From positions 43,977,932 to 44,041,931 of the forward strand of contig CM045760.1 of NCBI GenBank assembly GCA_025200525.1: 64,000 nucleotides of DNA, given 5' to 3'. Shown in pieces: positions 1 through 11,861 of the stretch. The notes below the pieces were generated by a model that saw only the letters and a list, made by a program, of their open reading frames with translations, ran no database searches and had not been told where the DNA came from. This DNA is from Camellia lanceoleosa. Lineage: Eukaryota; Streptophyta; Magnoliopsida; Ericales; Theaceae. Numbering within the stretch: the first letter of the stretch is position 1; every line of letters starts with the position of its first letter. Both the position numbers and the translations under genes were made by a program.

Positions 1-95
1 AAAAAAAAAATGTAAGGGATTGATTGTAACGATTTCATGTGTAGAGACCAAAGTAATATTTGACAAGAACTGCATGGGTTAACTATCATGATTTT
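1..95. other. unassigned AT-rich flank
   Basis: I see no gene, tandem repeat or recognisable transposon end here. It is the outer flank of the LTR fragment that begins at 96. Confidence 0.4.
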
Positions 96-330
96 TGTAA
101 CGCCCCAAAAAAAATACATAATGATAACATAACATCCATAACTCCTTATGATGAACCGAAGTAATTTTCCCAACACTTACATTACATGATTATGAGATGG
201 GTTCAAAATAGTTCCACATGCAAATATATATTCAATGATTTCGAGCACCTGAATCTATAGCATGTAGTACATTCAGTCAAAAAATAAATAAATAAAAAAA
301 TGCCCTCAAAGGCTTACAAATTCCAAGGGC
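96..330 (-). mobile_element. terminal fragment of a chromovirus-type LTR
   Basis: The segment starts with TGTAACGCCCC and shares the motif 'gatgccctca..ggcttaca' with the start of solo LTR C at 41788, at a similar distance from the terminus. By analogy with C this is the 3' terminus of a minus-strand LTR. It is interrupted at 331 by a CACTA terminus. I could not find where the LTR resumes, so its length and the rest of the element are unknown. No coding content is expected or seen. Confidence 0.5.
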
Positions 331-790
331 CACTACAAAAAAAATTATTTTTTGCGATGGCAAAACGCCATCGCAAATACTCCGCGCGCCGTCTCAAAAG
401 CTTTTTGCGACGGCAAGTGGGGGTCGCAACAAAGGGGGTTGCAAAAGGGCTTTAGCGACGGCAAGTGCCGTCGCCATTGTTTTAGCGACAGGAAAATTTC
501 TTATTTGCAACGGCAGATTTCTGTCGCCGGTTTTTTGCGACGGCACAGTCTTGCCGTCGGTAAAAAGAGGTTTTTGCGACGGCAAAAATCCCGTCGCTAA
601 AAAGTGTCGTCGCCGTTGACTATAGTCGACGGCAACCAGAGCCGTCGCTAATAACTATTCTCGACGGCAATTATACCGTCGCTATAGCCTTTTTTCTATT
701 AAATTTCATACCTTTTGCAACAGTATGGGGCCATCGCAAAAAGTGTGGTATAATTTCTTTTTTGCGACGGGGTGTTCTGCCGTCTCAAAA
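331..790. mobile_element. CACTA transposon terminus with palindromic subterminal repeats
   Basis: The block opens with CACTACAAAAAAA, the terminal motif of plant CACTA (En/Spm) elements. About 450 bp follow of densely repeated 'ttgcgacggcaa' units in both orientations, for example at 352-378, 405-416, 454-474 and 536-549. Such units are the subterminal sites bound by the TNPA-type protein in this superfamily. The three bases before the terminus are GGC. I did not find a matching inverted end followed by GGC in the window, so this is either a truncated copy or one whose second end has decayed. Short ORFs at 352-600 are only the repeats read as codons. Confidence 0.65.
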
Positions 791-1639
791 AACAATTAAA
801 AAAAAACCCTGATTTAAAATTATTAAAAATATAAAAATCACATGTATTAAATGAAAAATAACTAAAAAAAATCCAAAAATTACATAATAATATAAATACA
901 TACATAACAAAAAGTTGACAAATGATGAAAATTCATAATGTTGTTCTATTCATAACAATACATAAATAAAAATTCATAACAATAAAAATTATGCCACTAC
1001 ATAATGTCACATAATACATACATAATGTTGTTCACAAATTTAAATAACATAAATCAAAATCAAAAGCAAAACAAAAAGTTTTCATCTTGATTCCTTCGTG
1101 GGTTACAAAAACAGAAGTTCGTCATAATCTTTACACGCCCGTATTCCACAAGAAGCAAACTGCTACTCAGAAAATATCTGAAAAAAAAACAAATTAAAAA
1201 TAATTAATAACAATATAATGGTGTTAATATTTTAATTACAGAAAAATATAAAAAAATTAACTACTATATAATTAGAAAGATAGTTTAGTAAATAATTTTG
1301 ACTAGACCGAAATCCGACTCTAACTCCCAAACCGGGAACCCAATTCGAGCCCCGTCTTCTCCCACAAGTCTCTCCTGCCTAGGAGGTCGTGTGTGCCAAG
1401 TTTCGTCCTAAACCGACGTGGTTTGGTGATTTTGGGGCATTAATTCCTCGAATTTCAAGTTTCTTAAAGAACTAATTTGCCTAAAGTGAAATGAGGGATG
1501 CCCAATGCAAGAGAGTGCAATGAGGTGGGAACTGTCATTGAAATAAGATAGAACATATGATGCCCCAAATTGTATTCTAAGGGTTAGGGTAACATCACTA
1601 AAGAGTCCTTTGGTCAATAACCAAGTAAGATCCCAAGAA
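791..1639. other. non-coding AT-rich stretch, probable transposon interior
   Basis: There is no convincing protein. The first half is poly-A/T rich. Around 1290-1400 lies a short, more GC-rich patch with no match I recognise. A 69-codon minus-strand ORF at 1408-1617 has no family signature. The segment lies between the CACTA terminus and the leader of the LTR element whose primer site is at 2939, and could belong to either. Confidence 0.35.
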
Positions 1640-2938
1640 GGCTAGAGGAGTCAATAAAGCCTCCCTTCTAAGTCCAACCACCTTAGATAGTAAGCTATCT
1701 TTTTGACAAATCTTAACACAAAGTCTCGTAAGTAACGCGGAAATAGGCATAAACAATATACATATTAAAGCTTTGAGAACTATAATGATGAACTATTGAT
1801 ATGACATAAGTCTTTCCTTTGGACAAAATTTAGATATATCTATTGTCCACTGGTCAAGACTTATGTAAGTCTAAAATAATTTATGCAACTTTTCAGTTAG
1901 TCATGTTACCTTTGGATATTCAATTATAATCTGTCAAATTACATAAATTACATTACTCTACCCAGTTCATAATTATTTGAAAGTGACTTTCCTTTGGGCT
2001 AGTTTCAATTTCCTAATTATAACTGCAATTGAGAATATTATTGACCTTAATGTTACCCTTTTAATAATTCTTTTATATAGTTCTATATTTATTAGTTTTA
2101 CAAATCTAGGCCACTTTGGCAGCTACTGAATTAGTAAACCTATGAATACAGAACTAACTAACAATATTCTCTATTCATTAATTTGAGTTATTTAATTATC
2201 ATTAATTCAATCACTATTTTAATGAAATCACTATTTATTATTTCTACAATTTCATTTATGTAATTGCAATTACCAATATAATAATAATAATAACTCTGGA
2301 CGAACATGAATATATATTTATCAAATTATGCAATATGACAATCATGAATATCTCATATAATGGTCAATAAGAATTACACCTAATATAAATTAACCACTTC
2401 AATATTTAATATTCAATGTCATAAAATTATATCATGATATCAAATTCAAATCGTGAAAATATATAAATATCAACAATAATAGACAATAAGTGTACATAAT
2501 TAGATAAGGTAAAAACATAATTCTCTAACATAATATAGTCAAATATATATATTTATTTAATAGACCGAACGATTCAACAAATTGCGCTTAATCTATGCAT
2601 TTTGTCATAATGGCAGGCAATATAAATATTACTCTCAATTTAGTGTCATATTATAATGATTATAAAAAATTATTATTGCTAAAATTAATAATAAACCAAA
2701 GCATGCATATTACACGTTTATCATGCAATTTCGGTCCCTCATTATTGGAGCCGATAGCCCTGCTCACCTCTTCAACCTTACTAGGTGAATTGGCTTCATA
2801 CAATTATGCCTCAGAGGACACATCAAAAAAAAAAAGCAAGGGACCACACTTAGTATCATGAATAATTATAATTATAATATAATAAGAATATTCATAAATA
2901 TATTATTATCTCAAGGTGTATTGATTCACAAAATTAAA
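1640..2938 (-). other. probable leader of LTR retrotransposon H (non-coding)
   Basis: On the minus strand this DNA lies immediately downstream of a tRNA-Met-like primer site, so it should be the 5' leader of the retrotransposon whose LTR begins at 2953. It is AT-rich, with several 'cctttgga' motifs (for example near 1815, 1911 and 1992) and no gag-like ORF. The lack of gag or pol for 1.3 kb or more suggests either a long leader or a non-autonomous (LARD-type) element. The far LTR was not identified. Confidence 0.35.
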
Positions 2939-2950
2939 GCTCTAATACCA
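2939..2950 (-). other. primer binding site of LTR element H (tRNA-Met type)
   Basis: Read on the minus strand it is TGGTATTAGAGC, one base different from TGGTATCAGAGC, the common plant retrotransposon site complementary to initiator tRNA-Met. It lies two bases inside the LTR end at 2953, as expected for a 5' LTR/PBS junction. It sets the orientation of this element as minus. Confidence 0.65.
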
Positions 2951-3029
2951 CATGTAAATATTAACATGCATGTAACCATAGTAATAATGCGGAATTGAAT
3001 TTTGTACACTACAAGAAATTGCATTTTTC

Positions 3030-3560
3030 GCAACGCAGTGAAATATGTTGCTAAAAGGGAAAACTCGTTGACAAAAAGTTTTGCCAACTCATAGAGCTAC
3101 GTCGGCAACCCATAGGTAAAAGTGAGTCGGCAAAACTTTTTGCCGACGAAATTATCATTGCGTTGGTAAACTAATGCCTTTAGTGACAAACATAATCGTT
3201 GATAAAAGGCTTCATCCATCGTCGACAATTTACCTTGCGTCGGTAAAAGTAATTCAAATATGATGATTGTATGGCACTTTTCCCAATACAAATTTGCATG
3301 GGCAAAAAATATACTTTCAGCAACAAAATATGAGTCGGCAAAAGTAAACTTTTGGCGACACATTTACGTTAGTAAATGTTGCAATTTGCCAACGATTTGT
3401 TTGTCGAGAAAGCTTTACTTTTAGCAATAACAAATTTACATTGGTAAAAAATATGCTTCTAAATATAAGTCGGCAAAAATAAACTTTTAACAACACATTT
3501 ACCAGCAAGTTGTTTGTTGAGAAAACTTTATTTTTTGGCAACGACAAATTTGCATCAGCA
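3030..3560. repeat. left subterminal repeat array of the CACTA element
   Basis: Short units such as 'gtcggcaaaa', 'gttggtaaa' and 'tttgccgacg' recur in both orientations many times in about 530 bp. They correspond to the subterminal motifs that bind the accessory transposition protein in the En/Spm superfamily. Short ORFs read through this array are artefacts of the repetition. Confidence 0.65.
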
Positions 3561-6265
3561 AAAATAATTGAAAATCATTTATATTTTTTATAAGATTTAC
3601 AAACTTACAAGAGGCATCCCTCAGGCACAACAAAGCTATCAACAACAAAACATAGGAAAACAAAAGCTAAATAAGGCACCAGAGCCTAACAACTAAACAA
3701 CACTTCCACCAGACTCCAACATTGCTTTTTCTGTCTTTAAAAGGACATCTATCTTAGGGCTCCTCCCAATTGGAACTACTGGACTGTCCTGTATAGCCAT
3801 GCAAAAGAATGTAAGTCAAAATTTAGTGACCTGACAAAAGATAGTAAATTCAACAGTTTAAAATGTCCAGCAAATTATAGGTCCTTCTTTTTTTTTTTCC
3901 AAATTAATAAGCAAAAACTATATAATAGAGCATTTTTTTAATGTTGTTTCCCAATTCATAATTACCGCACTACCTTCTTTAGAAGTTCCAACATACACTA
4001 CATCAAAATAAATGTTTATTCAAGAATCAAAGCAGCAATGCAATAGATTAGACAAAGTAGTGAAAGTTCAAAATCTAGCACATTCAAACTTTACCAACAA
4101 TCATTGAACTTAGACAAAACATTCAAGTCCTAACTTGCAAGTGCACACTATCATCTACCAAGTAATGCAGACATGGACACTGAGAGCCAACACAACACAG
4201 ATACACTAACGCAACATGAACACGCCAATATGACATTTTAAAAGAATGGAAACAGTCTAGGTGGGGATGTGGTGGGGATGTCTTGTTCTGAACCTGTACT
4301 ATGAGCACAGTTCAAGCAGCTTGATCAACCATCCAAACATAATGATTTGGCAGTCAAACTTTGATAAGAGTGTTCAAGGCAATCCAGCATCACCCATAAA
4401 ATATTAAGAAGCTTCAAAAGGTTTTTGAAGGGAAATTTCACTGCATTTAAAAACCACAATGGAAGTAAAGCTTCCCTCAAGTGGTCACACTGTCGCTTAT
4501 AGATTTAACCAAGGTAATGGTGTAGAAATCAAATCAGAAGTCATCCCTGTCCTTTCCACGGATTGATGGTTAAGCCAGCATACCAGGAACCAATAGCAAA
4601 ATAGGATATTTCCCTAAAGGCACTAATGTGCAAAATCTAGGAGCTTAAGGAGCACCTAGTAAGATTGTAAAATCAAAGCAAGTTTCTCCATCTCATGTTC
4701 CATGGCTGGCGACAGAGAGAGAAAATAATAATTTGAAGCATTTCAAGATAAAAGAAGTGTTTAAAAAGAGAGGTAGAAGAAGAGTAGAAAGAGAAAATGA
4801 GACGAACAAAAGAAAAGACTGACAAAAATAAGAGAGGTAAAGAAGAAAGGGGGAGAGAGGTCTAAAGCATACAATACAATTATATTCCTAAAACCTGAGA
4901 ACTTTATAGTGTTTAAAGTTTAGCAGTGCTTTTGTAGAAAAAGAATCTTAATAAGACTAAAGACTAAGTTTATCAAATGCCACATTATCCTCTCATGGGC
5001 CTAGAATCAAATAAGCCTTGACACTTCCGTAATTGTGGTAAGACGCATCAGGTACGGACCTCATCTTAAGTACTTAAAACATACTCTTTTGTATAAATAG
5101 CAACAAATTTGAATTACCAAGATGTTGGATAAGGAAAGCATAATGTAAGGGTATGAGCAATAAATGCCAATGCTCATCAGTTATTGCCAGATGGAAAAAA
5201 AAATACGCACACTGTAAACACGTAAATATCTACCTCATTGTCAAAGATATCAGAATTCAGAACACACTTCCAACTATATATAATCATATCATATGATAAT
5301 CATAGATTATAGGTTGCATTTAATCTTAGGTTATAAATTATAGTACTTTCATGAATTGACATTGGAATGGGAGATGAGTACTAATAACTGATTTGTTTTT
5401 TTAAGATCACAGTACTTGTACACATACAGTTCAAAATACTATACGATGCACATGGCAAATGTATATCCCAAACCTTTATCAAAGTGAATAAACAGAATAC
5501 CCTGAATTTAAATATAAAAGAAGTTCATAAATATATGCATGTATACATTTATATATATATATAGAGAGAGAGAGAGACCACAAGTGTAAAATGGAATTAA
5601 ACCAGCTGCATAATGGACTTACATGCATGCATGATAATCTAACGGGTACACTTCAATAAGCATTGCCGTTTAATGTAGTACTGAAGCATTACCTTCATAA
5701 CAAAGAGAAAGTAAGAACACAATGTCATATGGGCCGTTCAGGCATATTAAAGCTTCCACATATAATTGATGTTCCATAACAGTATACTTTTGACAATCAC
5801 AAGTCAACTAAATATACCTTTATGAGATTTATGTGTTTCTTCTTCTAGTTGAAAGAATGTAGAAAACCCATGATGATTGGGTTTGGTTGTGATGAATGAA
5901 TACAAACAAGGAGATGGGGGGTAGAATTGAGGAAAAAGATTCTAGAAGTTTTATGGGTTAGTTGACAGTGACAATGCAGGGTTTTGAAATGACATGATCA
6001 TTGTTATGATGATTCTCCTCTACACTGTCCAAATCTTCCAATTCAACCTTTGCATTGCCTCCCGATCACACCACCTACCTCACCATCTTTACTAAAAAAC
6101 CCAACAAAGAAAGTTGCAATTACAAGTGGTTTGTTCCAATCTTTTGAAAGTAATGCAATGAATACAAAATCAATTTGTTATTCATTGTCAGTGACACAGC
6201 AAAGATCAAATCAGAAGATAGGGGACTTGGCCCCATGACTAACATCAAGACATTGAGAGTGGGTG

Positions 6266-6427
6266 TTTGGGAATGACAATGAAGGCAGGCAAATAGTAGT
6301 GGTGGAGTTCACCAACAAGATCAAGGAGGCCTACAACTATTGTTTGGGTTACGGTAGATGCTCCGTTAGATTTAATATGGTGCGCAATGGGATTACTTTT
6401 ATGCATCAGAAGCATGTTTTTAGTTGA
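6266..6427 (+). pseudogene. captured exon fragment resembling a FAR1/MULE N-terminal domain
   Basis: A 53-codon open stretch ends at a TGA (6425-6427). It contains the pattern VVEFTNKIKEAYNY then, ten residues later, SVRF. This resembles the start of FAR1-type DNA-binding domains (EF.S.EEAY.FY..YA...GFSVR), found in FAR1/FHY3 regulators and in MULE transposases. There is no start codon in place, the expected zinc-ligand residues are absent, and no second half follows. It may be a gene fragment picked up by the CACTA element. The match rests on a short pattern only. Confidence 0.3.
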
Positions 6428-8699
6428 ATTGCAGTAAGACCATAAGGGAATGGAAGATATTGTGCATTTTCATCGACTTCAATAAGGCTAAAATCACTGT
6501 GATGAACTATTAACATATTAACATTTTTTCTGTTATAGACCTTATGGTTATTGACAGTTAGTTAGCAAAAGGGAGGGCTCTGCATATTGTAAGTAACAGA
6601 ACGAGAGTGCCCAATAATGGAGGCCAAAACAATGTGCAGCCTTGGAAAAGGCTACTCTTGGGGACTAATAATAAAAAAACAAAGCAAAAAAACTAGAATG
6701 ATAAAACTGCATGTATGAATAGGTTGTGGTGAGTGCATTAGACTTGGAAACAAAGACTATAGTGAATGAGAGAAAAATTATGGAAAGATGGAAGGATTAT
6801 ATCTGAATGGGGCCTAACTCACCCTACCTCAGCCAAAGTAACTCATTATTTCAATCTTTGAAGGGTAAGGATAAGTTTGCAATTATCAAAGATATCATCT
6901 CACATTTAGTTAGTCGGTACTTCGCAAATTTTCATATGCAGAGAATGGTAACAAGAAAATGATAAGAATAACAAATACAACGAAAACAAATATTAGATGA
7001 ACCTGGCTTGCATGACAACACCTGATTGTGATAACAAATATTTTTCTGTCCTACAAAGATTGGCACCCTTTTAGAAAAGTAAGTGTAAGTCCATGAAGAT
7101 TTCTCATTTTTGCAATAACCCATGGCATGAAATAATAGTGACAAGCATTCAAGTTGTGACAGCATTAATTAGGCCATCTGATAGAAAGGTGAAATGAAAT
7201 AACTAGTCTTATAAGGTAGAAAATCATGGGCCAGAGGGGGTTATACATTGCGTCTAATATCAATACAAACCAGAACAATGATTATTATAACATTATGGAT
7301 CTAGCAATGATTGTTTTATACATCACGCAAAAAATAAATCTGAGGTCACTAGTTTTAAATGAGTGGATGCTTATATTGAATTTGAATGACTTGCCCCTCT
7401 GGTGAAACTGATACTACACCAACCAAATCGCAAAGGGAAATTTTACTTGTAAAAATGCCCCTCTTTTGTCTCTTCACTTTATTTATTTGTTTTCAATTTG
7501 CCTATAATTTTCTGTTAACACCCAGATGCCTGTTTCTGTTTCTGTTTTTGTTTTCTAAACTAATATATATATACACACATATTTTAGGGAGGAACTGCAA
7601 TATTTCATGATTTTCAAAAATCATGGACTTTCAAAAGAAGTACTAAATAATATATTTAGAAATGCTTTAAAAATGATCACAAAGCAAGGGACAGAGACAT
7701 TTCAAGAAATGTTCTCTTACAGAGTACATCAGATCAAAATACAAAATGAGGGCATTGATATATAGATTTTATTCTAAACCTAATTCAATCAAATACCTAT
7801 AAAACTTACTTCGATTTCACATCAGTAGTTAAATCATTTCATATAGCTTATCGACAGTCGCATTTCGAACAGCAAAATCACATGGATATCAAAGACAGAT
7901 CGAAGAAAACCAGATTCATAATAAAAAAACATAGATCCAAAAACGTAAGAGAGAATCGATTTGAGCAAGAGATAAATAGAGAACTATAAGTTTTTTTAGT
8001 CGAATCTTCACCTGGTCTCGCACAACAATAGCAAACAGTGGAAACCCAATGATCAACAAACGTCTATACGGGTGTGCGATTGTGAGGGGGAGAGAACTAA
8101 GAATTGTAAGAGAAGGCCGTGCAAGAGTGAAAATCAGGGAGAGCGATGAGGGGGTTCATTACCTATCTTGGAAAAAAAGAGAGAATTTTGAGAGGGAACA
8201 TTCCATCGCCTCAACAATTTCTACAGGTAGATCACCAAAAAACTAAAATAAAATAAAATAAAATAATAAAAATAATTTTTAGATTTATTTTTTTGAAAAA
8301 ATTAAAACTAATTTGAGAACAATAAAAGTTAAAAATATATTTTTAAATTTTTAAAAATTATTTATGACCTCCTAAAAGATAAAATTATTCAAAAATAATA
8401 AGTATTTTTTATATTTTTTTGACCATTTTTTTTAAAATTTTTTAGAAAAAAAAAATTCTGAAACAAGTTTTTAAAAATAAAATCAAATATATTGAAATTG
8501 ATAATCTAACCACATTCTTTGGAAAAGTTTAGATTATCTTAAATTAGCCATCTTAACTTAAGAGTGTGTATAGTCTTGATGGGTTCATTTTGTGATCTAA
8601 TTCGATGATCACTTTAATTTTACAATTCAATAACTAGAATATTTAAAACTCTTTGAAAGTTATAATAAAAACACAAATCACTAAATCATCTCGTTTCAC

Positions 8700-9000
8700 T
8701 AGCAAAACTTTTATCGATAAATAGTGTTATCATTGCTAAATGTTTAACTATTTACCCACGTCAACTTGTCATTGCCACAAGTAAGCACACTAATAGCAAC
8801 GCTTATTGTATTGTTAAAAAATAAGCCTCGTCGCTAAAATTTTTGAAATTTTGGCACTTAGTAAATGTTATACTTTTTTAGCGATAGTAGAAAATTGCGT
8901 CAGTAAATGTCAACTTTTACCAATGAAATTCATCATTGTGTCGCCAAAAATATACTTTTGGCTATGAAAAATTGACATCGTCGCCAAAAGTGTAATTTCT
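8700..9000. repeat. right subterminal repeat array of the CACTA element
   Basis: Units such as 'gtcgctaaaat', 'gtcgccaaaa' and 'acttttggc' repeat in this 300-bp block next to the right terminal inverted repeat. They mirror the left array in inverted orientation. Confidence 0.6.
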
Positions 9001-9434
9001 TGTAGTGGTAGGATCTTGAATTCAATACAACTCAAGAATAAAACAAACATACCTTTGTTAGGCATAGAATTAGAGAAGTTGAGAAAATACCCCTAATAGT
9101 TGAGCCTTTAATTCTTGGCTCACATTCTTTTCTCTGTCTCTCTTAATTAGGATGACTATAGAACTTAGAGTGATGGAAAAATACTCATCTCATGAAAGGG
9201 GAGTCACCCATCCTTATATAGAGGAGAGAAGAGGGCCTGATAAACTCTATCAGAAGAATTTCTATCCATCAAGGTTTCCTTCTTATCTTAGAAGAGTAAT
9301 TATATTAAAATTCTAATTACTGAACTTAATCTCAAATATTGGCTTTATCTAATTGTGGAGTCCAAAAAAATAAATAAATAAAACATGTAAAAAATATGTA
9401 GGCTATTGGGCTACACTAGAAAATAAATCCAACA

Positions 9435-10110
9435 CTTTATTGATAATAAGGAAAGTACAGAGAGTACACCACAAACACCAATAAAGCGAGGAAGGACAAA
9501 ATGCATCATAGAAAAAACTAGACGATCCCAACTAGGTTGACTCTGAATAGGAAACACAATCATATGCTAGGTCAACCCCCAGGTTGATGAGGCACTTACC
9601 AAGGCAAAAAAAAAAAAAAAAGGCCAGAAAACCAAAAGAAACAAGAGGGCATCCAAATTGCAATCTAGACCCCAGCAAACAACTACAATCAAGCACCCTA
9701 GAAATGACAGAAAACATAGTGCTAAAACAGATCAAATGCAATCCCTCACCTGTATAAGATTGAACACCAAATCATTGACAGAATAATAAGCATCTTGTAA
9801 TGTAGCTTTAAGCCAGAATGCAAGTCTTAACTTCATATGCTCAGTCAAATCAGAACAATTAGGCTGCAATCCATTGAAAATATACTCATTTCTCAGTTTC
9901 CAAAGTGACCAAATAACAATAAATGGCAAAGCCTTCCATGTTCTTCTTTCCAGTCTTTTGAATTTGCCTCCAGACCACCAACGAAACAACTTATCCACTG
10001 AACCTGGTATCACCCATTAGAAACCCCACCACTGCATCATGTTGCAGCCTAAACCCTCCAAGAGAATGGGCAAAATAGTAGGACATGGCAGGCTAATTCA
10101 GAGTCAGATT
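9435..10110 (-). pseudogene. LINE (non-LTR retrotransposon) 3'-end fragment
   Basis: On the minus strand an ORF (10013-9732, 93 codons) contains WKALPFIVIWSLWKLRNEYI, typical of the segment after the zinc-binding (zf-RVT) motif at the C-terminus of plant LINE ORF2. Just upstream (10110-10020) a degenerate reading has a Cys/His pattern (C..E.ACHVLLFCPFSW) like the zf-RVT motif itself, with stop codons. Downstream is a 3' UTR-like stretch ending in 'caataaag' at about 9435, where LTR element H begins. The reverse transcriptase and endonuclease are missing, so this is a 5'-truncated copy, as is usual for LINEs. Confidence 0.7.
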
Positions 10111-10967
10111 TGCAGTAAATGCATTGAATGGAAGCATTATTGTTAAGGATCCCAATTTTCTAGAGGAAATCAGATGTTTTGAGTTGACTAGAATGGGACA
10201 GGAAATAAAATGGAATGATAGTTTTGTAGCCTCTAAAAAAGACATTCTCTTAACAGAAAAAATGACCACTCCTCATAATAAAAAGCAAACCAACATGGGT
10301 ATTCTAAATTTCTATCATAAAATTTAAATTTTACAATTTAGAAACATGAGAAGCTCAACTCAAAAAACAATTAGTCTATAAAGAAAAATCAAATAAAAAG
10401 CCCTTCCACTTATGACAAAAATTAGAATTGTTTTGAAAAGTTACTATTTTAATTAACTTTTTGATTTTTTATACAAACAATGTGTAAAAAATATATAAAT
10501 AAAAATAAATTTTTAATAATGATGTTTTGATTATTTGTTATTACCAAAATAGCCCTTAGTATTTAAAGAAAAATCTAAAGCTCTTACACTATTTAGGACT
10601 CGTTTAGAAATTAAATATTTTAATTGATTTTTTATTTTTTTATGAAAAATATATAAAATCATAAACAAAATAATGTAACAATTTATAATGACTCTATTTT
10701 AATCTATTAACAAACAAGGGCCTAATATGTACAAAAATAATAATTCTAACAAGTGACCAAAAAAAAAAAAAAAACCAATAATATGGTTTTCCACAATCAA
10801 TGGCCATGTAAGCCTAGACTACTAGATATATATTTTTTATTCAGTGATTCTTGGTAGTCCTAATTTTTGTGGCTCAAATTGGCTCAAATGATGTGGCTTG
10901 ATGATGTGGAAAATTATTATTATTATATATATATATTTTTATTTTTGTTTATTTATTTATTTATTAT
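10111..10967. other. AT-rich non-coding stretch with a possible small MITE
   Basis: No gene is visible. A candidate MITE lies at about 10596-10722, with ends 'ggactcgttta' and an inverted 'aaacaagggcc', and only a weak TA flank on each side. Bases 10785-10830 match 32030-32080 at low divergence ('caatcaatggc..' to 'agactacta'), one part of a set of old local duplications described under findings. Confidence 0.4.
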
Positions 10968-11186
10968 TTATTTATAGGATACTAAACCTAGTTGTTCTTG
11001 ATAATATATGATTTCTTGAGATATTTTATCAACTCTTTTTCTTGTAATTTCTATATCTTTAGTAGTATCGATATTTAGTTGATTTTGTAACAATTTACAC
11101 CGTTGGTGACAATTTGCTATTAATATTATTACTTGATTATGATCTAGCAACAGGTCTAGGATATAAAAATGGTGATAAAAACTCAT
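10968..11186 (-). CDS. hypothetical coiled-coil ORF, possibly a pararetrovirus remnant
   Basis: The 72-codon ORF is rich in Gln, Ile, Lys and Glu with heptad-like spacing (for example DIEITRKRVDKISQEIIYYQ) and has no recognised domain. Its composition and its abrupt C-terminus resemble the small ORF at 25225-25480 that precedes the primer site of the pararetrovirus fragment. The two are on the same strand and flank the Tat-like element. The similarity is only in character, so a viral origin is a guess. Confidence 0.2.
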   Translation of the reverse strand: MSFYHHFYILDLLLDHNQVIILIANCHQRCKLLQNQLNIDTTKDIEITRKRVDKISQEIIYYQEQLGLVSYK

Positions 11187-11861
11187 AAAAAGGAAAAAGT
11201 TTTAGATGTTTTGATTTTAGGCCCACTATGTTTCCAAAATAAGAACAGTATCTAAAGATTTTGACTATCACTTGAACGTAGTGCACATAGGGTTCTGGCG
11301 TTGGCAAGCTTCCAGTTTATAGAGGTAGCTACCCTCAACCATTCCTTCTTTAGATCAGGTTCAACACAGATCTGTTTCGTTTCCTACCTCAGACTGTAAC
11401 TTCATAAATTGCTTCTTTGGTTATGCAGGAGACCTAAGATCAACAACTTGACATACAGTAATAACACACTCTTCTAAAAATGATTTTTTTTTTTATTTAT
11501 TGAACAAAGATTTACAAGGAAAGGGGTGTCTGTAGACTATTGGATTGCTAGAATATTGTTTGCTCTAAGAAGCCCAGAGAACCAGATTTCTTTCTTAGTG
11601 TCAAGTATACTCTAAGTAATATCTCCCCATTTTCTCTCCCTCAAGGCCTTTACATAGGCACCTTGTGGACTTCAAAGTCTGGATTTCAATCTATTTTATA
11701 AATATACAATATTTTATATATTATATTTTATTGTTACTAGAAGACAAATAAAAGACAAACAAGTAGGTGGCATGGCTATATGTTGATTTATTTATGAACA
11801 AGAGACACCTGGCGGGGTAGTCACATGAGAGAGAGTGTGTAGGTTGCAAGAGAGAGAGAGA
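11187..11861. other. unassigned non-coding stretch
   Basis: No supported gene. A GA-rich microsatellite occupies about 11820-11866, exactly where homology to the Tat-family LTR (compare 41760-41787) stops. Whether the rest is leader sequence of a pararetrovirus or ordinary intergenic DNA cannot be told by eye. Confidence 0.3.

Larger units (their letters stand above)
3007..9007. mobile_element. complete CACTA transposon, 6,001 bp, non-autonomous
   Basis: It begins CACTACAAGAAATT and ends with the exact inverse, a 14-bp terminal inverted repeat. It is flanked by the 3-bp duplication GTA (3004-3006 and 9008-9010), the size made by CACTA transposases. Both ends carry subterminal repeats built on 'gtcggcaaaag' or 'gtcgccaaaag' (3030-3560 and 8700-9000). 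The roughly 5 kb between has only short ORFs and no TNPD-type transposase that I recognise, so the copy should depend on an autonomous relative. One interior segment (6266-6427) resembles a FAR1/MULE DNA-binding domain. It sits inside an LTR, so it inserted after that retrotransposon. Confidence 0.85.
2953..9434 (-). mobile_element. 5' LTR of retrotransposon H, split by a CACTA element
   Basis: Removing the CACTA insertion (3007-9007) and one copy of its GTA duplication leaves an LTR of about 480 bp. On the minus strand it runs from TGTTGGATTT at 9434 to ATTTACA at 2953 and is followed by a primer site. A TATA box (minus TATATAAGG, about 9213-9221) lies about 215 bp from the LTR start. The right end abuts the 3' end of a LINE. 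No coding sequence of this element is in the window, so its superfamily is unassigned. Confidence 0.6.

Noticed and set aside
6050..6238. 62-codon plus-strand ORF in the CACTA interior
   Set aside because: No recognisable motif. Kept only as background to the FAR1-like fragment that follows.
7386..7610. 74-codon ORF with a hydrophobic segment inside the CACTA element
   Set aside because: Composition follows a T-rich tract. No start context, homologous motif or neighbouring exon was seen.
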